A DNA stretch of 64,000 bases from NCBI RefSeq assembly GCF_003668995.1, contig NZ_CP033068.1, positions 2,418,001 through 2,482,000 on the forward strand, given 5' to 3'. The translations under genes and the position numbers were made by a program. This DNA comes from Flavobacterium sp. 140616W15. GTDB lineage: Bacteria > Bacteroidota > Bacteroidia > Flavobacteriales > Flavobacteriaceae. The notes beneath the pieces were generated by a model. It did not search any database. It saw only the letters and a list, made by a program, of their open reading frames with translations, and had not been told where the DNA came from. Positions 37,958 to 48,361 of this stretch are shown here, piece after piece. Within the stretch, counting starts at the first letter, position 1; each line of letters starts with the position of its first letter.

Positions 37958-40900
37958 CTAATCTTCTTCAGGAATTAATCCTTGGGTATTTGGTTTTACC
38001 TTTTCTTTTTCTTTTTTATTAGTTTTCTTTGACTTTGAGAAATCAAGATAAGCTGGATCTATAGACGAATCCTGAAAATCATCATTTGAATTCGATCCTT
38101 TAATGGCACGTTCTAATTTATGATTCTTAAATATCTTGTTTACCAATTCTTTAAAAGTATCAAAATCGACTTCGTATGAGACTCCCATACCTTGGGTGTA
38201 ACCAATTCCTTGTCCTATATAATTAATATCGTTTTCTCTATTAAACAAACGCAAATTCATGCTTCCGTCTTCATTAACTCTATACTGCACTTCAACATCA
38301 CCTACAATCGCAGATTCATTAATTCCACCTACTGGTACTCCTACTTTTCCGTTTATGGTAATTCTTTCATTAATTTGTGACGAAATCGTCGCCGCAAATT
38401 GACCATCTGCTTCCTGACCAAGTCTTCTATCTGCAGAAGTATATGTAAAACCGATATCAATCTTATCGCTATCAGAATGGATTATTCCTCCTAATAAATT
38501 ACTAGCAGTTTCAAACAAACTACTAGAAAAATCAGATTGACTCACTCCTTCAGGACTCAAGAATCCTCCAGAAGACAATAGATAAAGTGCTTGTGTTTGT
38601 CGAACGTCTTTATCTACTAACTTATATTGAATTTCCGATTTTAATACATTACTAACTGTTGGGAAATCGATATTAAAATCGGGCTCAGGACTTGTTAAAT
38701 CCCCACGAATACCTATCACCACCTCTACGGGTACTTTTTTACTAAAAGAAGAATTCTCAAGTAATACCGCAGGGTTTGCAGATGTTTTATAAACTGCTTC
38801 AAGATTTAACTGTGCCTTCATCGGATTACCTTCCCACGAAATCGAGCCTCCTTTTTTTACAATAAACTTCTTATCGATTAATCCTCCGTATTTAAAATTA
38901 TACGTCCCTTCATATGCCTGGAAATCCCCCCACATATTGAACTTACCTAACGTATTTATTTTAAATAATAACGACCCAAATCCCTTACCTTTCATTCCGT
39001 GTCCAGAATTTCTATCTAAGATTACTTCAACTTCAGCATCTGGTGTAATATCAAAATCAAACTCTAACTCAAGACCATTATAATTTCTTGTAGTTTCAAC
39101 AATTCCATTTGCTAAATTGTATTTTTCTTTTGCAGTAACAAAATGGATGAAATTATTATCACTCATTGTTTGCGCATCATTGATTGGAATTTTTACTGAT
39201 GTTCCTTTCTCTGATTTTGCATCAACTTTAATAAACAAAGACGAAGTTGGCCCTTTAATCGTAGCTTTACCATTAATGAATGCCGTACCAAAATAAGCAG
39301 CATCTTCACTATCTTTTGTATCTAATGCAAGTAATCTTTTCGAACTAATATCCAAATCGAGTTTCCAATCGGTAAAATTATCGTGTTCTACAACTCCATT
39401 TAAAATCCCTTTAGTGCCGTATTTAGTATCCGTAATTGTATTATTTCTTAACAAAAACTTTTCATCAGTTACATCAACAATAGTTTTATCATTTAATTGA
39501 TAATCAATATTCAAATAAGGAATTGTCATTCCTGCTTTATCCAAATACAAACGTCCGTTTACATCTGGCCTTTTTAAATTACCAATTATCGCAGCGTTTC
39601 CAGAAACATAACCTCTAATATTAGACAGCACATCGCCTCCCAAAGTATTAATTGCAGCTAAATTGAATGAATCAAATTTTAATTGTAAATCAAGTATTGT
39701 TTCTTTATTAATAATCTCGAAGGTTCCAAATAACTTGAATAACTCCGATTTATCATTTTCTACCGATGAATTTATTGTAAACTTCCTTAGGTTTTCATCT
39801 CCGGCAATATTAAAATTCAAAGCACCTAAATCAGTCTTATTCACATTCAATTTATTTATTTGAATTGAAGCAGTTGGTTGATAAGCATTCTTTTTTTGCT
39901 TAAAATTAATCTCTCCATTAATATCACCATTCAAAACAAATTTTTCATTAGTTGGCGTGATTTTATTAAGATCAACATCTTTAAAACTTAATTTCAAGTC
40001 TTTATAATCTCCATCTTTTATTTGTCCAACCAGCTCTATTTGCTGATTTTGGTGAGATAAAATAATATTATCGATATCAAAGTTTTTAAATTTCTTATCG
40101 AAAATTATTTGATTGTCTGGTTCGTCTTTTTCATTCAAATACCACATAGAGTTCTTGAATCTCAACTCAGATTTATTTATTCCGACAATGTTATTTTTGT
40201 TCTTATCAATAGTATGATATAAATTAAAGTTGAAAAAATCTTCTCCTTTTGAACCTCCTTTAAACTCTGATCTTACAAACAAAGTATCGTTCATAGTGAC
40301 ATTAATCAAACTAAAATCACGCACTTTATAGTACTTAGTTTTAATACTATCAAGTTCTACATAGGCATTATATAAAGGATTTTTATTATCAACTGAAACT
40401 CTTATGTTATCAAAAGTATTCTGTTTCGCTTTTATCTGAGGTGAATTAAACTTAAGCTTAAACTCTTGCTTATCGGCATCAATTTTACCTCTAACAATCG
40501 TATTAGTAGCAAGTTCTATATTTGGATAGAATATTTCGATTATTTTATTATAAACAATAAAATCAAAGCGTAAAAACTGCCCTTTACTCACCTTCAATGG
40601 TTTATAATTAGCATATAAACTACCCACAGAGTTTGTTACTAAACTTTCTAATTGATTAAATTTAAATTTACCTACAATTTGGCCATTAACAACATCAGTC
40701 GAATTTATAGTAATCGTGCGTATTTTATCGGCATCAAAATTTGAACTAATATTGACTTGATCAAAAATATAAGTCGATTTTGGATTTTGATAAACCGCAT
40801 CGTTAATACTAATGTTTCCTTGAAGATTTTCGATTGTATTTCCAGCAACCTGAACCACAACATCTCCTTTAAAAACGGATACAGAATCTTTGACAAATTT

Positions 40901-42463
40901 CAGCTTATGTAAATCAGCATTTTCAACATTAATATGAAAATCATATTTACTATCTCTTCTGCTTAAATCAACCAAACCATCAAAAGTCATATTCAAGTTT
41001 GGATCATTTACAGAAAGTTTCCCTTTATAATGTGGTAATTTAAAATTACCATTTAATACAATATTACTATATGTATAATTATTATAATTAAACTTCTGAA
41101 CATCTCCTTTAATTACAGTATTTAAGTGCTTATCGGTAAATCCTTTTCCATCAACATCAATATTAAGTGTTGTTTTTCCTATATCTTTTCTACCAAGTAA
41201 AGCGCCTACATTAAAATTTTCTAAAACAATATTTCCTGCATATGACGCTTTATCAATAAAGTTGATTTCATTCATATTTAGATCAACAAGACCGTTTCCT
41301 AAATCGGTTGTCATATAAAAATCAACATCTAATGCTGTTTTAGATACTTTTGCTTTACCATCAATTGTAAATTTACCAATTCGTTGCAACTCTTTAGGTA
41401 ATTTTTTCCCTAATACATTTGGTAATAAAACAACCAGATTATCATAACTAGAAGAGAGTCTGTCGAATTTTCCGTTCATTAGAAACTCTTGGTCATTTTT
41501 TCCAAAAAGGTTTTTAAAATTAATGTTTCCAACAATATTAGATTTATGCAGATCCGATAATGTAAGTCGTTTCAGATTCAAATCATTTAAAGTTCCATCT
41601 ATTTTTGATTTGACACGGAAATACTGATCTTTACCTAACTCTTTATAAAAATAACGAATGTCATTTGAACCTATATTAGCTGAATCTAAGGCAACATCAA
41701 ATTGAACTTTATCAGTAAATTTAGCAAAATCCTCTATGCGATAGTTTAGTGTAGCTGCACCATATATTTTAGAATATTTAGTTAAAATAGAAAGCTTTTC
41801 AAGCTTCATTTGTTTCTTAGTATAACTAAATCGTGATGTTAAATTAGCAACATACAAGCCTCTATGATCTAAAAATGATAGTTTATGAATCCTTGTACTC
41901 ACATCAGGTCCATGAAGTTTAAAATCACTTATATGTGCATTTAACTTTGTAAAATCGACATCTTTTGGAACTAGACGATTTTCATCTGTTAAAATAAAAT
42001 GCCCATTAGTAATGTAGGCATCTTTTGCGGTAAGCAAGAATTTTTTTGCGTTAGGAGGTGTTGGTTTTCCCGTTTCAAACGAATGAATGAAGACATCAAG
42101 GTTGGTTTTCTTTTCGTTTTTATAGGTTTTCAAATTAAATAGCAAACCGGTCAAACGAATTTCGCCGAAAATTAAATCGCCATCAAGAACTCTTTTAACT
42201 CCTAAAATATTTGTTTTAATTAAATCAGAATAGATTAAAGTATCTTTATGGTGATCCATTATTAAAACTTTCCTGAGTTTTACTCCACCAAAAACACTTA
42301 CAGAAACTTTATCAACAGATATATGTGTACCAAAATCTGAGTTTAATGTGTCTGTAATATAATTTGCAATTTTGGTCTGAACCACAGGCAAAGACAATGC
42401 GATACCCAATACTAACAAAAGTAGAATTAGTCCGATTAGGGAACGAGATACTATTTTTTTAAT
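37958..42463 (-). CDS. tamB: TamB-domain translocation and assembly module protein
   Basis: Very large inner-membrane-anchored envelope protein that spans the periplasm as a beta-taco, helping outer-membrane protein assembly and lipid transport. The reading frame to the stop at 37958 contains repeated AsmA-like beta segments and a C-terminal TamB (DUF490) domain (about 1020-1420, with GTYNFKYGGLIDKKFIVKKGGSISW and VPVEVVIGIRGDLTSPEP). The first TTG in frame (42418) would cut the membrane helix in half; the complete helix with basic residues before it (KKIVSRSLIGLILLLLVLG) requires a start further up, and the only candidates are ATT codons such as 42463. A normal ATG, GTG or TTG is absent up to the in-frame stop, so either a rare start or a missing base is involved. 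Divergent from tsaD, as often in Bacteroidota. Confidence 0.88.
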   Translation of the reverse strand: MKKIVSRSLIGLILLLLVLGIALSLPVVQTKIANYITDTLNSDFGTHISVDKVSVSVFGGVKLRKVLIMDHHKDTLIYSDLIKTNILGVKRVLDGDLIFGEIRLTGLLFNLKTYKNEKKTNLDVFIHSFETGKPTPPNAKKFLLTAKDAYITNGHFILTDENRLVPKDVDFTKLNAHISDFKLHGPDVSTRIHKLSFLDHRGLYVANLTSRFSYTKKQMKLEKLSILTKYSKIYGAATLNYRIEDFAKFTDKVQFDVALDSANIGSNDIRYFYKELGKDQYFRVKSKIDGTLNDLNLKRLTLSDLHKSNIVGNINFKNLFGKNDQEFLMNGKFDRLSSSYDNLVVLLPNVLGKKLPKELQRIGKFTIDGKAKVSKTALDVDFYMTTDLGNGLVDLNMNEINFIDKASYAGNIVLENFNVGALLGRKDIGKTTLNIDVDGKGFTDKHLNTVIKGDVQKFNYNNYTYSNIVLNGNFKLPHYKGKLSVNDPNLNMTFDGLVDLSRRDSKYDFHINVENADLHKLKFVKDSVSVFKGDVVVQVAGNTIENLQGNISINDAVYQNPKSTYIFDQVNISSNFDADKIRTITINSTDVVNGQIVGKFKFNQLESLVTNSVGSLYANYKPLKVSKGQFLRFDFIVYNKIIEIFYPNIELATNTIVRGKIDADKQEFKLKFNSPQIKAKQNTFDNIRVSVDNKNPLYNAYVELDSIKTKYYKVRDFSLINVTMNDTLFVRSEFKGGSKGEDFFNFNLYHTIDKNKNNIVGINKSELRFKNSMWYLNEKDEPDNQIIFDKKFKNFDIDNIILSHQNQQIELVGQIKDGDYKDLKLSFKDVDLNKITPTNEKFVLNGDINGEINFKQKKNAYQPTASIQINKLNVNKTDLGALNFNIAGDENLRKFTINSSVENDKSELFKLFGTFEIINKETILDLQLKFDSFNLAAINTLGGDVLSNIRGYVSGNAAIIGNLKRPDVNGRLYLDKAGMTIPYLNIDYQLNDKTIVDVTDEKFLLRNNTITDTKYGTKGILNGVVEHDNFTDWKLDLDISSKRLLALDTKDSEDAAYFGTAFINGKATIKGPTSSLFIKVDAKSEKGTSVKIPINDAQTMSDNNFIHFVTAKEKYNLANGIVETTRNYNGLELEFDFDITPDAEVEVILDRNSGHGMKGKGFGSLLFKINTLGKFNMWGDFQAYEGTYNFKYGGLIDKKFIVKKGGSISWEGNPMKAQLNLEAVYKTSANPAVLLENSSFSKKVPVEVVIGIRGDLTSPEPDFNIDFPTVSNVLKSEIQYKLVDKDVRQTQALYLLSSGGFLSPEGVSQSDFSSSLFETASNLLGGIIHSDSDKIDIGFTYTSADRRLGQEADGQFAATISSQINERITINGKVGVPVGGINESAIVGDVEVQYRVNEDGSMNLRLFNRENDINYIGQGIGYTQGMGVSYEVDFDTFKELVNKIFKNHKLERAIKGSNSNDDFQDSSIDPAYLDFSKSKKTNKKEKEKVKPNTQGLIPEED

Positions 42464-42626
42464 TTTTCTGATACCGATTGTATTTTTTAGTTTTTCTTTA
42501 AATTTAATTTAGAGCAAACAAAGGAAGGTTCCTTTGATAAAAATTCTTTAATTTTGGCTTCTACATTTAAATAAAAAAAAATCAAAATTTGATTCGTCAA
42601 ATATAATTCAAAATTCGTGCCTTTAC

Positions 42627-43648
42627 ATGCAAAATCCTGAGGTTTTTATTCTTGCTATCGAAAGTTCTTGCGATGATACAGCAGCAGCTGTCTTACTTAA
42701 CGACAAAGTACTATCAAATGTTGTTGCCAACCAGCTGATTCATACACAATATGGAGGTGTAGTTCCTGAACTTGCGTCCAGAGCACACCAACAAAACATT
42801 GTACCTGTTATTGATGCTGCACTTCGTAAAGCAAATATAAAAAAAGATCAATTATCTGCCATAGCATTTACACAGGGTCCTGGACTCATGGGTTCACTCC
42901 TAGTTGGAAGTTCATTTAGTAAATCATTAGCACTCGCTTTAAACATTCCCTTAGTGGCTGTTAACCATATGCATGCCCATATTTTGGCTCATTTTATTGA
43001 TGAAGAAGGTTACGACAAACCAACTTTTCCTTTCTTAGCATTGACAATAAGTGGTGGCCATACTCAGGTTATTAAAGTAGATGGCTTTTTGACATGCAAA
43101 TTATCGGGGAAACAACTGATGATGCCGTTGGTGAAGCATTTGATAAAAGTGCTAAAATATTAGGTCTTCCCTATCCTGGAGGACCACTTATTGATAAATA
43201 CGCTCAATTAGGCAATCCAAAAGCATTTCCGTTTACTAAACCAAAAGTCCCTGGACTTGACTTTAGCTTCTCTGGTTTAAAAACAGCTATTTTATATTTT
43301 ATCCAAAAGAAAAAATTAGAAAACCCAAATTTCATAGAGGAAAACCTAAACGATATTTGCGCTTCTATTCAATATACGATTATCGAAATTTTAATGGACA
43401 AATTAAAATTGGCTGTTAAAGAAACTGGGATTACTCAAATAGCAATTGGTGGTGGTGTCTCGGCTAATTCTGGCATAAGAAACAGACTGAAAGAAAGCGA
43501 AAAAAAATACGGTTGGAAAACTTACATCCCTAAATTTGAATACACTACCGATAATGCTGCAATGATTGGAATTGTAGGTTATCAAAAATATTTATCAAAA
43601 CAATTTGAAACAGCCGCTGTTGTTTCTAAAGCACGAATACAATTTTAA
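42627..43648 (+). pseudogene. tsaD: tRNA N6-adenosine threonylcarbamoyltransferase (single-base frameshift)
   Basis: Essential enzyme making t6A37 in ANN-decoding tRNAs together with TsaB and TsaE. The first frame (42627-43163) contains ILAIESSCDDTAAAV, GGVVPELASRAHQQN, the metal-binding HMHAH and SGGHTQVIKVDG. The second (to 43648) contains IGETTDDAVGEAFDKSAKIL, LPYPGGPLID, FSFSGLKTA, GGGVSANSGIR and TDNAAMIG. One T added to the T5 run at 43086-43090 joins them as VDGFFDMQIIGETTDD, a normal 340-residue TsaD. Because the gene is essential in almost all bacteria, a sequencing error is far more likely than real loss. rsmE follows three bases after its stop. Confidence 0.92.
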
Positions 43649-43651
43649 ACT

Positions 43652-44362
43652 ATGCAATTATTCTACAATCCAAATATTAACGAAACAACTCAAGAATTTT
43701 CTTTTGACAAAGAAGAAAGTAAACACATTATAAAAGTATTACGAAAAAAAGATTCTGATATATTACATGTAACAAATGGATTGGGCTATTTATTTGAAAC
43801 CGAAATTACTTTGGCTTCTGATAATAAATGTACTGTAAAAATAATTTCGTTTGAAAAAGCTTCTGAACCTAAATATCGTCTGCATCTTGCGGTTGCTCCA
43901 ACCAAAATGAATGATCGATACGAATGGTTTCTGGAAAAAGCTACTGAAATAGGAATTCATGAAATCACTCCAATAATTTGCGATAGATCTGAGCGTAAAG
44001 TAATTAATATCGACCGTTTTGAAAAAATTATTTTATCTGCAATGAAACAATCCAATGAATTGTATCTTCCTAAACTTAATGAAGCTATTTCGTTTAAAGA
44101 ATTTATAAAACGTAAAAATGAAGGACTGCAGTTAATTGCACATTGTGAAGAAACCGATAAAAAATCACTAAAATCAATTTTAAAACCAAATGAGAATATC
44201 ACATTACTTATTGGTCCTGAAGGAGATTTTTCAGAAAAAGAAATCGCTTTAGCACTCGAAAACAACTTTCAGCCTGTTTCATTAGGTAATACAAGATTAC
44301 GCACTGAAACTGCAGCACTAGTTGCTTGCCATAGTGTTGCTTTTTTTAATGAAACCATTTAA
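43652..44362 (+). CDS. rsmE: 16S rRNA (uracil(1498)-N3)-methyltransferase
   Basis: SPOUT-fold enzyme that methylates U1498 of 16S rRNA using S-adenosylmethionine. It has 236 residues. Signatures are FSFDKEESKHIIKVLRKK, the PTKMNDRYEWFLEKATEIGI segment, CDRSERKVIN, LLIGPEGDFSEKEI and SLGNTRLRTETAAL, which form the knotted cofactor site. It starts three bases after tsaD, so the two are one operon. Confidence 0.95.
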   Translation: MQLFYNPNINETTQEFSFDKEESKHIIKVLRKKDSDILHVTNGLGYLFETEITLASDNKCTVKIISFEKASEPKYRLHLAVAPTKMNDRYEWFLEKATEIGIHEITPIICDRSERKVINIDRFEKIILSAMKQSNELYLPKLNEAISFKEFIKRKNEGLQLIAHCEETDKKSLKSILKPNENITLLIGPEGDFSEKEIALALENNFQPVSLGNTRLRTETAALVACHSVAFFNETI

Positions 44363-44395
44363 ATATAAAAAATACTAATTTTTGACTTTGTCATT

Positions 44396-45034
44396 ATGAA
44401 GAAACTTTTTTTGCTTTTTTTATTTATCTCCATCTCTTCTTTTTCACAAGAAATTGCATTACTAAAATATAGTGGTGGTGGTGATTGGTATGCAAATCCT
44501 ACTTCATTACCTAATTTGATAAAGTTTTGTAATGCAAATATTAATACCCGAATTAAAGCAAAACCAGGAACTGTAGAGCCGAGTAATCCAGATTTACTAT
44601 CCTACCCTTTTGTTCATATGACTGGTCACGGAAATGTTGTTTTTAGCGATGCCGATGTCACAAATCTTCGCAATTATTTATATGGCGGAGGATTTCTTCA
44701 TATTGATGACAACTATGGAATGGATCAGTACATTCGAAAAGAAATTAAAAAAATATTTCCAAATAATGATTTGATTGAACTTCCAGCCAATCATGCTATG
44801 TTTCAGAAGCCATTTCTTTTCCCTGCGGGCTTACCAAAAATTCATGAGCACGACGGAAAAAGACCTCAGGCATTTGGTGTTTTCATCGAAAACAAACTTG
44901 TATTGCTTTATACCTTCCAATGTGATCTTGGTGATGGCTGGGAAGATGCAGAAGTACATAACGACCCACTCGAAGTACGCCAAAAAGCATTAAAAATGGG
45001 TGCAAACATTATCAATTATATCTTTACCAATTAA
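44396..45034 (+). CDS. DUF4159-domain exported protein
   Basis: 212 residues with a signal peptide (FLLFLFISISSFSQ). The mature protein is a DUF4159 domain, a glutamine-amidotransferase-like or VWA-neighbour fold: LKYSGGGDWYANPTSLPNLIKF, VHMTGHGNVVFSD, LYGGGFLHIDDNYGMD, and YTFQCDLGDGWED. Family function is unknown. It continues the tsaD-rsmE operon (33-base gap) and is followed by the TrmH-type gene. Confidence 0.85.
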   Translation: MKKLFLLFLFISISSFSQEIALLKYSGGGDWYANPTSLPNLIKFCNANINTRIKAKPGTVEPSNPDLLSYPFVHMTGHGNVVFSDADVTNLRNYLYGGGFLHIDDNYGMDQYIRKEIKKIFPNNDLIELPANHAMFQKPFLFPAGLPKIHEHDGKRPQAFGVFIENKLVLLYTFQCDLGDGWEDAEVHNDPLEVRQKALKMGANIINYIFTN

Positions 45035-45044
45035 AATAAATCAA

Positions 45045-45541
45045 GTGCAATTAACACACGAAGAAATACAATTCGAAAGAAAAAATTTTCCAATAACTTT
45101 AGTTTGCGATCATATTTATTTTCAGCAAAACATTGGCTCTCTTTTAGAATAAGTGAAGCTTTTGGAGTTGAAAACATTATTTTTTTAGGAAAAGATATTC
45201 CTCTAAATCCAAGAAAAATCAATAAAACTTCAAGAAGCACTCATCTTCATGTTCCTCACATTGTAATTGAAGATACTAATGAGCTTATCGATCATTTACT
45301 TCAAAATAATTTTGAAATTATTGCTTTAGAAATTGCAAGCAATAGCAAACCCTTAAACGAAGTAAAAATACCTCAAAATCAAAAAATAGCTCTTTTAATT
45401 GGAAGTGAAATTGATGGAATTTCGACTGATCTTTTAAAAATTTCAAACCAAATTGTTCATATTAATATGTTTGGAAAAAACAGTAGCATGAATGTTGTTC
45501 AAGCTGCCAGTATAGCTTTATATGAATTAACTTCTTTGTAA
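45045..45541 (+). pseudogene. TrmH/SpoU-family RNA methyltransferase (single-base frameshift)
   Basis: SPOUT-class 2'-O-ribose methyltransferase. A first frame from GTG 45045 reads QLTHEEIQFERKNFPITL, VCDHIYFQQNIGSL and then stops. The second, to 45541, continues FRISEAFGVENIIFLG, LIGSEIDGISTDLL and the knot sequence NSSMNVVQAASIALYEL. One T added to the T4 run at 45142-45145 joins them as QNIGSLFRISEAFG, the expected motif 1 of the family. The joined protein is about 165 residues, short for the family but typical of TrmL-like enzymes. Target RNA unknown; a sequencing error is likely. Confidence 0.82.
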
Positions 45542-45561
45542 AGTTAAACTTCTTAAGAGCA

Positions 45562-45948
45562 ATGGCATTTTCGATAAAAAAAGAAGACGTAATTAAATAT
45601 TAACCTGATGAATTGAGATCTTTCAATTTATATACTCATGAATGGATTGATAATTTAAACTTCACATTCAAACCTCAAGACTTTTTGCCAGATTCAGGTT
45701 CATACATACAAGTAGCAAAAAAATTATTCAAAAATGCTGGTTGGAATGGAGATGGTGAAATACAACTCATTTGGGTACCTCCTTTTATGCTTTCGTCTGG
45801 ATTTACTCTAAATGAAGAAGCATTAGGGATGATAATATGGCATGTTAAACAGGAAGGAGATGGAATTTCATGGTTGTTTTCACCTAAAAAAAATTTCCTC
45901 CAATTAGACATTAAAATGCTTTATAAATTCTCTAAACTGATTTTCTAA
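45562..45948 (+). pseudogene. Hypothetical protein interrupted by an in-frame stop
   Basis: From ATG 45562 the frame reads MAFSIKKEDVIKY, then TAA at 45601-45603, then continues without interruption as PDELRSFNLYTHEWID to the stop at 45948. The two parts fit together as a soluble protein of about 128 residues if the stop was a sense codon, for example CAA. Alternatively translation begins at TTG 45613, giving 111 residues. No family recognised. The C-terminal part (WVPPFMLSSG, WHVKQEGDGISW) looks like genuine protein. It is followed by a 235-base AT-rich gap. Confidence 0.5.
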
Positions 45949-46183
45949 AAAAAACTTCACAAATAACACAAAAATTAACATTATAACTCTCACTAAAGAC
46001 AACAAAGCAAGAATTTTCCTTATAATTTACAATGTTATTTTTTTGTAAGAACTACGCCATACAAGGGATTGCAAAATTCTGACAAACAAAATAATAATAA
46101 AATTTTGCCTGTTAAAATATTTGTTATAAAATTGTGTTAATTATTAACTAAGCTAAAATTTTATAACAAAACCCCAAACTATT

Positions 46184-47137
46184 ATGAAAAAAATTGCTTT
46201 ATCCACATTTGCAGTACTACTGCTATTCTCGTGTCAAAACAACGACCAAGCTGAATCTACAACTCCAGAAGCTTCAGCAGTTACTTTACGTACTTGTGCA
46301 ACTCAAAATGTACTAGAAGCTCAATTAAAAGCCGACCCTACTTTGGCTATTCGAATGAATGAAATTGAAGCATTTACGCAAAGTAAAATGCTAAGTGGTA
46401 AATTGGTAAATGGAAAAATTCAAATTCCTGTTGTAGTAAATGTGCTATACAGAACTGCTGCAGAAAATATTTCTGATGCACAAATCCAAACACAAATTGA
46501 TGTCTTAAATAATGATTTCAATGCCGCTAACTCTGATTATGGGAGCGTTCCTGCATTATTTGCTAATGTAAAAGCTAATGTTGGTATTAGTTTTGTTTTA
46601 GATCAAATCATCAGAAAATCAACAACAAAAACTTCATGGGGAACTAATGATGCCATGAAAAAATCTGCTTCCGGCGGTCTTAACCCAACATCTCCAACTA
46701 CAAAGCTTAACTTATGGGCTTGTAAAATTGGTGGTGGAATATTAGGTTATGCTCAATTTCCTGGCGGATCTACTGCTACAGATGGAGTTGTAATCGATTC
46801 TAAATATTTCGGATTATCAGGATCTGCTGCCGCTCCTTATAATTTAGGAAGAACTGGAACTCACGAAGTGGGTCACTGGATGAGCTTACGTCACATTTGG
46901 GGAGATGCTAATTGTGGAACTGATGGAGTAATGGATACACCAGTGCATAACGCAGCTAATTATGGAGTACCTGCATATCCTCACTATAGCACATGTACAG
47001 GAACTCCTGTAGAAATGACTATGAACTACATGGATTATACTGACGATGCTGGAATGTATATGTTTACTGTAGATCAAAAAACTAAAATGGCTACCATATT
47101 CTTAACTGGTGGACCTAGAGCTTCTTTCGGCATCTAA
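46184..47137 (+). CDS. Zinc metalloprotease of the M43 (pappalysin) family, lipoprotein
   Basis: 317 residues with a lipoprotein signal peptide (AVLLLFSCQN). The catalytic motif HEVGHWMSLRHIWGD begins at residue 227, supplying the HExxHxxGxxH-like zinc ligands of M43 enzymes, and the Met-turn MNYMDYTDD follows at about 287. A pair of cysteines (NCGTDG and YSTCTG) is also typical. A conserved N-terminal part (PVVVNVLYRT, QIDVLNNDFNAAN) is present. No C-terminal secretion signal is seen, so the protein probably stays lipid-anchored. The gene stands alone with a good terminator. Confidence 0.9.
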   Translation: MKKIALSTFAVLLLFSCQNNDQAESTTPEASAVTLRTCATQNVLEAQLKADPTLAIRMNEIEAFTQSKMLSGKLVNGKIQIPVVVNVLYRTAAENISDAQIQTQIDVLNNDFNAANSDYGSVPALFANVKANVGISFVLDQIIRKSTTKTSWGTNDAMKKSASGGLNPTSPTTKLNLWACKIGGGILGYAQFPGGSTATDGVVIDSKYFGLSGSAAAPYNLGRTGTHEVGHWMSLRHIWGDANCGTDGVMDTPVHNAANYGVPAYPHYSTCTGTPVEMTMNYMDYTDDAGMYMFTVDQKTKMATIFLTGGPRASFGI

Positions 47138-47174
47138 AAATAAAACCCTATAACTTAACATGTTAATAATTATT

Positions 47175-47205
47175 AAAAGCGAGATTTAATTATCTCGCTT
47201 TTTTT
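47175..47205 (+). terminator. Terminator of the M43 protease gene
   Basis: AAAAGCGAGA / TCTCGCTTTT stem with a T run, 38 bases after the stop codon. Confidence 0.9.
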
Positions 47206-47267
47206 AGTTTATAAATGTAATCTTTCCCTCATTTTTTCTATATTTATGCTCTAAAGAAAGATAAACT

Positions 47268-48359
47268 ATGATTACATCTAAAGTAATTTCAAACGGGATT
47301 TTAAGAGCTATTGCAACTATTTTGGGAGTATCGCTTATTTTGTATTTTTTATATCAAATACAAACTGTCATTGTGTACTTATGTGTTTCATTAATATTGT
47401 GTTTAATTGCAAACCCGTTTGTAAAATTCTTAAAAGAGAAATTAAAATTCAGTAGTTCATTTGCTGCTATAACAACTGTTGTTTTCTTTATCTTATTAAT
47501 GATTGGATTCATACTATTGTTTGTTCCCTTAATTATATCACAGGCTAATAATTTATCTCTTCTTGACACTAAAAGCCTACAAGAACAACTTATATTAATT
47601 GAACGTGATTTTGAAAATTATTTCAACTTACAACATCTTGATTTTCAATCTCTATTAAAAAACCCAGAACTAACTTCTAAACTAGACTTTAGTTATTTTA
47701 CGTCCTTCATAAATTCTATCCTAAATATGCTTGCTGGTTTTGGTATGGGATTAGTATCTGTATTCTTTATTACATTCTTCTTTATTAAAGACCAAAACAT
47801 TTTTAAAGAAAACGCAAAAAGAATACTTCCTGATAATAATGAAGATAAAATCATTAATTCAATTACCAAGATAAACCATTTACTAACACGTTATTTCATA
47901 GGCTTGTTACTACAATTAACAGTCGTATTTATTCTATATTTTATTGTACTTGTAATTTTTGGAAGTGAAAATGCATTTGTAATTGCTTTTTTATGTGCAG
48001 TGCTAAATATCATTCCTTATGTGGGCCCGATAATAGGAACTATTTTAGCAGCAATATTAACTATGTTGAGTTTAATTGGTGGAGATTTTCAAACAGAGAT
48101 TTTACCAAAAACAATATATATTGTAATTGGGTTCTTATTGGTTCAAGCAATAGACAATAACATTAGTCAACCAATTATTTCATCAAAAAGCGTAAATTCG
48201 CACCCGCTGGAAATATTTTTGATCACCTTAATTAGCGGAATAACTTTTGGAATCGTAGGAATGATTATTGCGATCCCTTTTTATACTTGTCTTAAAGTGA
48301 TAGCCAAAGAATTTTTTCCTAACAATAAAATTGTTATTGTACTAACTGAAAAAATATAA
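47268..48359 (+). CDS. AI-2E (PerM) family membrane transporter
   Basis: 363 residues with about seven or eight membrane spans. The hallmarks are the N-terminal helix pair, a soluble region at about 105-150, and the C-terminal block NIIPYVGPIIGTILAAILTM plus DNNISQPIISSKSVNSHPL, both characteristic of the family. Members export autoinducer-2 or act as sodium/proton or solute carriers; the role here is unknown. The next gene begins two bases after its stop. Confidence 0.9.
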   Translation: MITSKVISNGILRAIATILGVSLILYFLYQIQTVIVYLCVSLILCLIANPFVKFLKEKLKFSSSFAAITTVVFFILLMIGFILLFVPLIISQANNLSLLDTKSLQEQLILIERDFENYFNLQHLDFQSLLKNPELTSKLDFSYFTSFINSILNMLAGFGMGLVSVFFITFFFIKDQNIFKENAKRILPDNNEDKIINSITKINHLLTRYFIGLLLQLTVVFILYFIVLVIFGSENAFVIAFLCAVLNIIPYVGPIIGTILAAILTMLSLIGGDFQTEILPKTIYIVIGFLLVQAIDNNISQPIISSKSVNSHPLEIFLITLISGITFGIVGMIIAIPFYTCLKVIAKEFFPNNKIVIVLTEKI

Positions 48360-48361
48360 CC

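Noticed and set aside
43086..43090. Programmed frameshift in tsaD
   Set aside because: No slippery heptamer with a downstream structure stands out, and four other unrelated genes show the same one-base loss in A/T runs; a read error explains all.
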